Shown: positions 18,604 to 24,051 of the stretch, piece by piece
How positions within the stretch are numbered: the stretch's first letter is position 1
Layout: the number at the start of each line of letters is the position of its first letter
Assembly: GCA_002104905.1 (NCBI GenBank)
Contig: MCFE01000958.1
Span: 1-24,051, forward strand
Source of the DNA: Basidiobolus meristosporus CBS 931.73
Lineage: Eukaryota > Basidiobolomycota > Basidiobolomycetes > Basidiobolales > Basidiobolaceae
Reading direction: 5' to 3'
Length of the DNA: 24,051 nt
Position numbers and translations under genes: made by a program
The notes under the pieces: generated by a model
What the model was told of the DNA's origin: nothing
The model's input: only the letters and a program-made list of their open reading frames with translations
Database searches by the model: none

Positions 18604-19321
18604 TAGACTTGTTCCATTGGATAGTGCCACATTGAGCCATGAGTGCCAAATGATGCCATAGTGTGCCTAGGAGGCTAGGTGAGCCTATACTTGGCCACAG
18701 GGTGTGAGACATAGCTCTGCATCTTCATGCAAAGTGACCCCTGAGTTTCACCCATTGTGCTGGAGAAAATCCATTTTTTGACCTTTTTTTCTGGATCAAT
18801 GTTGTGCAGGATGTGAAAGGGCACAGAAGGACTGAAGACATGCATCTGGTACTCAATACCCATGGCACTTTGAATCTAGCTCCTGTGGCTTGTATCATGT
18901 CACAAAAATGCATGGCACTATCTTGGTCCTCTGGTACTATCTGGTACTATATTTAAATATTAGCCCTAAAGTAAAACCTATATAAAGCACTTATAGTGCC
19001 AGATAGTACCAGAGGACCAAGATAGTGCCATGCATTTTTGTGACATGATACAAGCCACAGGAGCTAGATTCAGAGTGCCATGGGTATTGAGTACCAGATG
19101 CATGTCTTCAGTCCTTCTGTGCCCTTTCACATCCTGCACAACATTGATCCAGAAAAAAAGGTCAAAAAATGGATTTTCTCCAGGCACAATGGGTGAAACA
19201 CAGGGGCTGCTTTGCATGAAAATGAAGAGTGATGTTTCACACTCTATGGCCAAATTTAGGTCTGCTATGCCTTTCTGGCACTCAATGGCACTATTTGGCA
19301 CTATCCAACAGAACAAGTCTA
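18604..19321. repeat. 718-bp fold-back (palindromic) element
   Basis: Arms 18604-18951 and 18992-19321 are inverted copies around a 40-bp spacer. The outer ends are TAGACTTGTTC and GAACAAGTCTA. The inner part of about 215 bp, from the GTTTCACCCATTGTGC region to the CTGGTACTATCTGG region, differs at only two or three positions, while the outer third of each arm is much more diverged. The ends allow a TA target duplication, as in Tc1/mariner-type MITEs. Frames within it are mirror artefacts; no protein is encoded. Confidence 0.9.
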
Positions 19322-19391
19322 CTATATGAATAAACTTGTCTGTGGGAGGTATGTTTACCCTACCACACCGTCCAGAGACTGTTGAAAAATA
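19322..19391. other. spacer with the dispersed 31-bp motif
   Basis: Bases 19337-19367 match 8476-8506 (27 of 31), ending TGTTTACCCTACCACA. It sits between the palindrome and the C-terminal end of copy B. Confidence 0.6.
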
Positions 19392-20920
19392 ATTGCACCC
19401 CAGATTTCACAAAAAACTTTGTCAAAATTTTTCATCACAACAATGTATAAGTGGCTTTTGATTGGGCCCCTGCCAATTTGCTCACTTTCTGATCCCAGAC
19501 ACTCTATTGCCTCCTATGCTTGTGTGAATTGTTTGGCTATTGCCTCTTTTTCACACTCCTTACTTCCTGACTCAACCATTTTGCTTACTTTTAATGCGTA
19601 CAAATTGATATATTTCCGTTGAAACTGCAGTTGTGCCTCAATTGACAATTGTATTGACCTCTACAAGTCTCTATACCCTACACTAACATTAAGCCCAACC
19701 CCACACTCAACAAGTAACTCCATTAAAATCCACCACTCAGTAAGTATTTCTGCTGTAATGCTCTGGTTCCATGACTTTGGCAGGAACCCAACGGCTTTAT
19801 GCCACTGTTCATTCACTGGTTCTCACACATCCCGGTCTTCAGCCAGCACTGCAAGATCTAGCTCCTCATCTGCCAGTCTTTGCAATAAATCCTTGCAATA
19901 TTCCAGGGCATTTTCTTGAGCACTGCTCTTGAAGAAGTGCTGCAACCTCTTGGTGTGCCTGTTAATGTTCCAAAACTTCACTGAAGGCATTGTGAGAGTC
20001 TTTTGAGCTCTTAACATTTTAGCCTTGTCTGTCAGTGGGATCTCCACTCTGTCAGCAATGGTGGCTGTGGAGGCTGTGATAAACAAATTACCTTGTTCAG
20101 CAAACCCATCTACCTTGCTGGAGTGTAGCTCAACTGGCTGCGCTTCCAACTCTTATGAAAACAGCTGTTTTGTTGTTGGTAATTCTTCTTGGCTATGATG
20201 GGATTCATTGTGTTCCTGGCTTCTGGCGCTAATTGGAAAGAACCGCAGATTTTTTTGCATGCCTCCCTGTCTCATGCTTGGGTAGACATTTTTCCCTTTA
20301 CCTTTACCTTTATCACTGCCAGGTCTTTCACTGCTATGTTGTCTGAGTGCTTCTTGTAAAGAACTACATTTTCTCCTGGATAAGTTCTGCTCTGACACAT
20401 CTGCTATGGCCTGCTTGTCCCTTGCTGGCACTCTTCTGGCAACTTGACATTTCTTTTCAGCTTGTTTTGAGCTCTCAACAGTAGTTGTGACAGGCTCCTG
20501 TAAAAGCAGCTGGTTTTTATCACTGCCAGTTCTTTCACTGCTCCTTGACTGGGTGCTTCTTGAGTGATATTACACTTTTTCCTTGATAAATGTTGTGCTG
20601 GTGCATCCATGTTGGCCTGCTTGTCCTTAATTGGCACTCTTCCAGCTGCCTGACATCTCTTTGACACTTGTCTGGAGCTTTTGGCCCTGCTTGTAACAGG
20701 CTCTTGAGGAAGCTGCTGGCTTTTAGCTATGGCTCCCTTGTTCTTTGGCCTTTGATAGTTTCTGCTATTCTTAAGATACTTTCTTAGCATACTAATGCTG
20801 GCCCAAGATCTGTTTGCCCATTTGAATCCATGATAATGCTCATGAAACAAGTCAAGTGTGTTCTGCTTGGCCTTGAGTTGCTGATGGTGTAGTGGGGTGA
20901 CAGTGACACCCACTGACAGA
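19392..20920 (-). pseudogene. unknown repeat family, copy B (broken coding copy)
   Basis: Three minus-strand frames, 20913-20404, 20431-20153 and 20149-19823, follow one another and continue in frame to about 19395 through isolated stops, so they are pieces of one protein of roughly 450-500 residues. The N-terminal third is basic and Ser/Gln-rich and contains a tandem duplicated segment (DKQA, LSR-K/R-KC, QEA). The middle has FWNINRHTKRLQHFFKSSAQ and LEYCKDLLQRLADEELDLAVL, an acidic helical region. The C-terminal part (NEQWHKAVGF, QFQRKYINLYALKVSKMVE) looks coiled-coil. No known domain is recognised. The first frame has no ATG and is cut at 20921 by the Gypsy LTR. Copy A at 2845-4022 is a more decayed homologue, so this is a dispersed family, perhaps transposon-borne. 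Confidence 0.7.
20311..20724 (-). repeat. two tandem 207-bp coding units
   Basis: Bases 20311-20517 and 20518-20724 are about 70-75% alike by eye, both starting TATCACTGCCAG on the plus strand. 207 bp equals 69 codons, so the duplication kept the frame when it arose. One frameshift now separates the units. Confidence 0.82.
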
Positions 20921-21315
20921 TGTGCTCATTCCCTTATTTTCTACTTCCCTATATCCCTACTACACTCATTTTAGTTTTATCCCATTTTGTCTTACCCAAT
21001 CAGTACTATCCCATAAGCCGGTTGACTATCACACCTGCTTACCTTATTGCATAAGTTACCCCTCACTTTATGTAAGATTACTAGTTCAAGTGCTTCTATA
21101 TTAGGCAAGTACCCGCGCCAGTACCCGTGACACATGATCAACCCGTGTCACCATCCCTACCATTTCCATACCATATATGGTATCCCCATGTTACACAGGT
21201 TTCAGAATACTGATTCCTGATTGGTTGGATGTGCTGTGCCTCTTAGAACCTTCCGGCACCTACTTAGAACATACTTAGGTCATTCTGATGTCATTAAGAT
21301 TTCTATTGATATCCG

Positions 21316-21372
21316 GAACCTTCTGGAACACCATGATTAGTAATCACTTAGCCAGTAAGAAAAGTATATAAG
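21316..21372 (+). promoter_or_regulatory. heat-shock element and TATA box of Gypsy element 2
   Basis: GAAccTTCtgGAA (21316-21328) is a perfect three-unit heat-shock element 37 bp before TATATAA (21366-21372). A second, imperfect array, GAAccTTCcgGcA, lies at 21246-21258. Confidence 0.72.
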
Positions 21373-21539
21373 GGAGGCTATCCCTCAACAATAAATCATC
21401 ATCCCTTTTATCAATATACCGACTTGTTGATTAGTGTGATCACTGCTACCTGCTGCTACCTGAACTTCCAACCCCAGACCACAGGACACTCCCAGGAAAC
21501 CGTGCTGACAGCCAACTGACCTTGGAGGCACTACTTGTG

Positions 21540-21861
21540 AGGAATACTCAGAGTAGGTATCTTTTATTATATTTGATTCTTTCCCAAGTTTGTTCTTGTA
21601 CAGGCAAAGATACTTTTCTGTCTTTGTAACTATTGACCAAAGCTGCATTCTTATCAAGTCCCTGCTGGTGGAGTTTACAGTTGTTTTGACTTTGGAAGCT
21701 TTAGTACATTGTCATCTCAAAGGACGCTGAACCCAGCACATACTTTTGTTAAGACGCCAACTAAGTTGGGGATTGTAGCTCAATAGTTTTCCCTTGACAA
21801 GCTTGTGGCTTTATTCCCCTTCACATTAGATTAGAGACAGAACCCAAGTATTCCTAGCAAG
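21540..21861 (+). repeat. shared module with inverted ends, inside the LTR
   Basis: Homologous to 13542-13854 of the other Gypsy family. It has the ends AGGAATACT and AGTATTCCT. The related solo LTR lacks it between its ACCTGC region and CAGAGGTTATTG, so it behaves as a separate insert of about 320 bp. Confidence 0.85.
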
Positions 21862-21962
21862 CTTTTGCCAGAGGTTATTGCACCCAGTGAACACCCCACA
21901 CACAAAACACTTGAGAAGTGTTGGACGTATCTCTCCCTTGGACTTATACACCACCACATATT

Positions 21963-21977
21963 TGGCACCCAATGTGG
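21963..21977 (+). promoter_or_regulatory. tRNA-type primer-binding site
   Basis: TGGCACCCAATGTGG begins four bases after the LTR. TGG is the complement of a tRNA 3' CCA end, and TTTGGCRCCC followed by GTGGGG is common after fungal Gypsy LTRs. The tRNA is not identified. Confidence 0.72.
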
Positions 21978-22098
21978 GGGGTTCATACAAGCTCCCTAGG
22001 ACCCAACAAGATTTACCTGAAGATTTGAGCTGTTATCCACCTATTGAAAAGAGACTACCGATATTACCAAGATTACAACACCAACCTACCTGCCCAAC

Positions 22099-23547
22099 AT
22101 GAACTCTATGCCATTACCACTCTCACATGGAGCCCCACAGTTTGATGGAAAGAATGTGGAAAGCTTCATATTCAAATGGGAGAAGCTCTGCAAGATGTGC
22201 AGCCTATCTGAACAAGAAATGGCTGAAGACTTCCCCTACTACTGCACCGATGATATTACCACTAAGCTTCTCAGACAAGGAGACATTCTCACTGACTGGG
22301 CCTTAATGAGGACCTACCTACAGACCGAGTATGGTAGACCCCAGATATACTATGGAATTGAAGACCTCAGGCACCTTGGAAGAACTGGACTTTCCAAGCT
22401 ACCACTTGAAGAGTTCATTCAACAGTATGAAGATATGGCCAAGCCACTCCTAAAGTCCCAGGCTATAACTGAGTTTACCATGACACTTTACCTTGCACAA
22501 GGGCTTCCCCAGGACTTGGCAAGGAAAGTTGACTTATATGCAGCCAAGAATGAAAACTCTGGCATTCCTTGCTTTGCAGAGATGAAACGTGTTCTCCTAG
22601 AGGCAAAGCAAACTTCTACCTTTATGAGACTCCTGACATCTAATCTGCCAGACCAGTCAACCAAGGAGCCAAGGAGTGCTGCTGCTGACAATCAGACCTA
22701 CACTACCGACAGAATTGACCAACTTGCTGAACAGCTACAAAAGCTAGCCCTCAAGATTAATGGCTCAGCTGAGGTTGCTACTGAGGGACAAAGACCTTTG
22801 CCCAGGCACTGCATCTGGTGTGACTTTACTCAGCATGCCAGACGAGAATGCTCAGAGCTTAGCCAGCTACTCAGAGAAGGAGCAGTACAGTTTGATGCTG
22901 ATGGAATGCTTGCTGACAAGGAAGGAAGAAGGATTCCCACTAATTTCCGAAGAGGAGGGATGAGAGCCCTTTTCCAGAAATCTGACTCAGCAACCAGAAA
23001 GATTACTGTTGATGCCCCTATTGGGACTCATAAAGTGAATTCAAGCAGCTCTGACAACAGACAATATGAAGTTGATGCCTTTGCTACCAAAAGACACCTC
23101 CCTGAAGAACCTGCCAAACCCATCCTTAGAAGACCACGATTTGAAGAACCTGAAGTTGTTATTGACAAGAGGCCTAGTATGCTGCCCACCCAAGATCCAT
23201 TGCCTCACTTTCAGATGACCTCAAAGATAGCAAGCTACTCAAGCCCTCAACTGATTACTGAGAAGCTGCTGAAGCAGAACCTCACTTTGTCAGTTGGAGA
23301 AATCATGAGTGTATCCCCATCTGTTAGGAAGACCTTTGATGAGCAGCTTAGAACAAGACGACAAGCTGTTGAACATATGGACACTCATATAATTCAGACA
23401 AACCATGAAGACCACCAAAAGGATGACAACACTACTGAATATAAGACCTTCTACTCAGTTGCAACTGCTGTGGTGAAAGGGTATATATATGATGACCCTG
23501 TTGACTGCCATATTGCAGTGGCTCAGAGATTTGTGTTATGCCGCTAG
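22099..23547 (+). CDS. gag: Gypsy element 2 gag
   Basis: 482 residues from a true ATG (context CAACATGA) to TAG at 23547, with an untranslated leader of 140 bp after the LTR. The N-terminal part (FDGKNVESFIFKWEKLC, then DWALMRTYLQTEYGR and LEEFIQQYEDMAKPLL) matches the capsid-type gag of basidiomycete Gypsy elements. The zinc knuckle is complete: C238, C241, H246 and C251 in CIWCDFTQHARREC, followed by the family's usual FRRGGMRALF. The last 15 or so residues overlap the pol frame and probably do not belong to the ancestral protein, because protease homology continues in the -1 frame from about 23517. Gag would form the particle and bind RNA. Confidence 0.88.
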   Translation: MNSMPLPLSHGAPQFDGKNVESFIFKWEKLCKMCSLSEQEMAEDFPYYCTDDITTKLLRQGDILTDWALMRTYLQTEYGRPQIYYGIEDLRHLGRTGLSKLPLEEFIQQYEDMAKPLLKSQAITEFTMTLYLAQGLPQDLARKVDLYAAKNENSGIPCFAEMKRVLLEAKQTSTFMRLLTSNLPDQSTKEPRSAAADNQTYTTDRIDQLAEQLQKLALKINGSAEVATEGQRPLPRHCIWCDFTQHARRECSELSQLLREGAVQFDADGMLADKEGRRIPTNFRRGGMRALFQKSDSATRKITVDAPIGTHKVNSSSSDNRQYEVDAFATKRHLPEEPAKPILRRPRFEEPEVVIDKRPSMLPTQDPLPHFQMTSKIASYSSPQLITEKLLKQNLTLSVGEIMSVSPSVRKTFDEQLRTRRQAVEHMDTHIIQTNHEDHQKDDNTTEYKTFYSVATAVVKGYIYDDPVDCHIAVAQRFVLCR

Positions 23548-24051
23548 ACTTCTGGAAGACACTTAAAAGCAAGGAGCTACTGCCTGTTGATAGAGATATT
23601 GGATGGAACATGACCGATGCAAACTCAGGATCTAGTCCACTCTATGGTGTAGTACACAAGTTTCCTATTGAGGTACAAGGAATCAAGGTCTGGCTTCCCC
23701 TCTTCATCTGCCAGAAGGCAAACTTTGACCTACTGCTAGGTAGACCATGGGAAACCAGTACTAAGGCTACAACTACCAACTATTCCGATGGGTCAGTATG
23801 GTACACCATACAAGGATCCAATCCAGGACTACAGTCAACCTTCTGTGGTGTAACACCCAACAATAAGAGGACACATACTGCTTGCCAGAAGGCACATCTT
23901 GTTATGGAAGAAGATGAAGAGCCTGACAATATACACCCCAACATTTGGAGCTGCTCATTAGGTATACAGGAGCAAACAGCTATGGTTCGAACAAAATACA
24001 AGACAGTAGAACAGAAGATTAGACCATCACTTACACCTTTGACTGATGGAT
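23505..24051 (+). CDS. pol: Gypsy element 2 pol, N-terminal protease region, runs off the right edge
   Basis: The frame is open after TGA at 23502-23504 to the window end (182 codons) and is in the -1 frame relative to gag. It carries S-G-S-E-I-C-V-M-P-L-D-F-W and, later, FPIEVQGIKVWLPLF and FDLLLGRPWE, the body and C-terminal flap (LLGRPW) of Gypsy-type aspartic protease. The codon before S-G-S is TGC (Cys) where catalytic Asp is expected. In this family gag and pol are often one frame, so the shift and the missing Asp may both stem from one small deletion at the active site. RT and later domains would lie beyond the window. Confidence 0.75.
   Translation, partial: MPYCSGSEICVMPLDFWKTLKSKELLPVDRDIGWNMTDANSGSSPLYGVVHKFPIEVQGIKVWLPLFICQKANFDLLLGRPWETSTKATTTNYSDGSVWYTIQGSNPGLQSTFCGVTPNNKRTHTACQKAHLVMEEDEEPDNIHPNIWSCSLGIQEQTAMVRTKYKTVEQKIRPSLTPLTDG

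Larger units (their letters stand above)
20921..21958 (+). repeat. Gypsy element 2, 5' LTR
   Basis: It begins TGTGCTCATT at the break in copy B and ends CCACCACA, four bases before the primer site. Both ends are supported by alignment to the solo LTR at 17846-18596. It contains CCATATATGG (21171-21180), a heat-shock element, TATATAA (21366-21372), AATAAA (21391-21396) and the shared module (21540-21861). The 3' LTR lies beyond the window. Confidence 0.8.

Noticed and set aside
18675-19329. Several frames of 62-112 residues in the palindrome
   Set aside because: They are mirror images of each other caused by the inverted arms; no domain or start context supports them.
21761-21823. GGGGATTGTAGCTCAATAG followed by ATTCCCC, tRNA-like, inside the shared module
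   Set aside because: It is too short for a tRNA, lacks a B-box, and the homologous module in the chromovirus does not keep the closing pairs.

Overview
The window looks like a repeat-dense stretch of a fungal nuclear genome, most likely a basidiomycete. The reasons are the short GT-AG introns (51-58 nt) in the one host-type gene, the chromodomain Ty3/Gypsy pol, and a second Gypsy gag whose zinc knuckle (C-I-W-C-D-x3-H-x4-C) is of a kind common in basidiomycete Gypsy elements. The species cannot be named from sequence alone. CpG is frequent in the host gene (about ten in bases 1-180) and almost absent from the transposon tracts, which suggests methylation-driven or RIP-like decay.

Layout. Bases 1-1037 (minus) hold the 5' part of a split gene for a thiamine-diphosphate 2-oxoacid dehydrogenase E1 of the DHTKD1 type; it runs off the left edge. 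Bases 1824-2560 hold a decayed Ty1/Copia integrase fragment. Bases 2845-4022 hold copy A of an unrecognised protein-coding repeat family. An old, heavily broken Copia element (4023-8466, minus) has LTRs of about 185 bp that are only about 85% alike. Next comes a full-length, apparently intact and very young Gypsy chromovirus (8537-14454, minus): two 529-bp LTRs that read as identical, a perfect GGTGT target duplication, gag, and pol with protease, RT, RNase H, integrase and chromodomain. Bases 14455-17845 are mostly unassigned, with one possible exon, a degenerate 19-bp tandem array and a short frame resembling the histone H3 tail. Bases 17846-18596 are a solo LTR (minus), 18604-19321 a long fold-back palindrome, and 19392-20920 copy B of the unknown family. 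From 20921 a second Gypsy element on the plus strand begins with a 1038-bp LTR, primer site, gag and the start of pol, and continues past the right edge.

How the parts work together. The young Gypsy element shows an unusually complete set of expression signals: a TATA box placed about 34 nt before the start of R; a primer-binding site complementary to the first 11 nt of its own RNA (Tf1-type self-priming); and, at the gag-pol junction, a slippery heptamer followed after 6 nt by a perfect 11-bp stem, fitting -1 ribosomal frameshifting. Its polypurine tract is shared with the last pol codons.

The most notable signals beyond ordinary annotation are: perfect three-unit heat-shock elements in the U3 of two unrelated LTR families, suggesting heat-responsive elements; a module of about 315 bp with inverted ends that is shared by the 5' leader of one Gypsy family and the LTR of another, yet missing from a sister LTR; and the near-perfect inner arms of the 718-bp palindrome.
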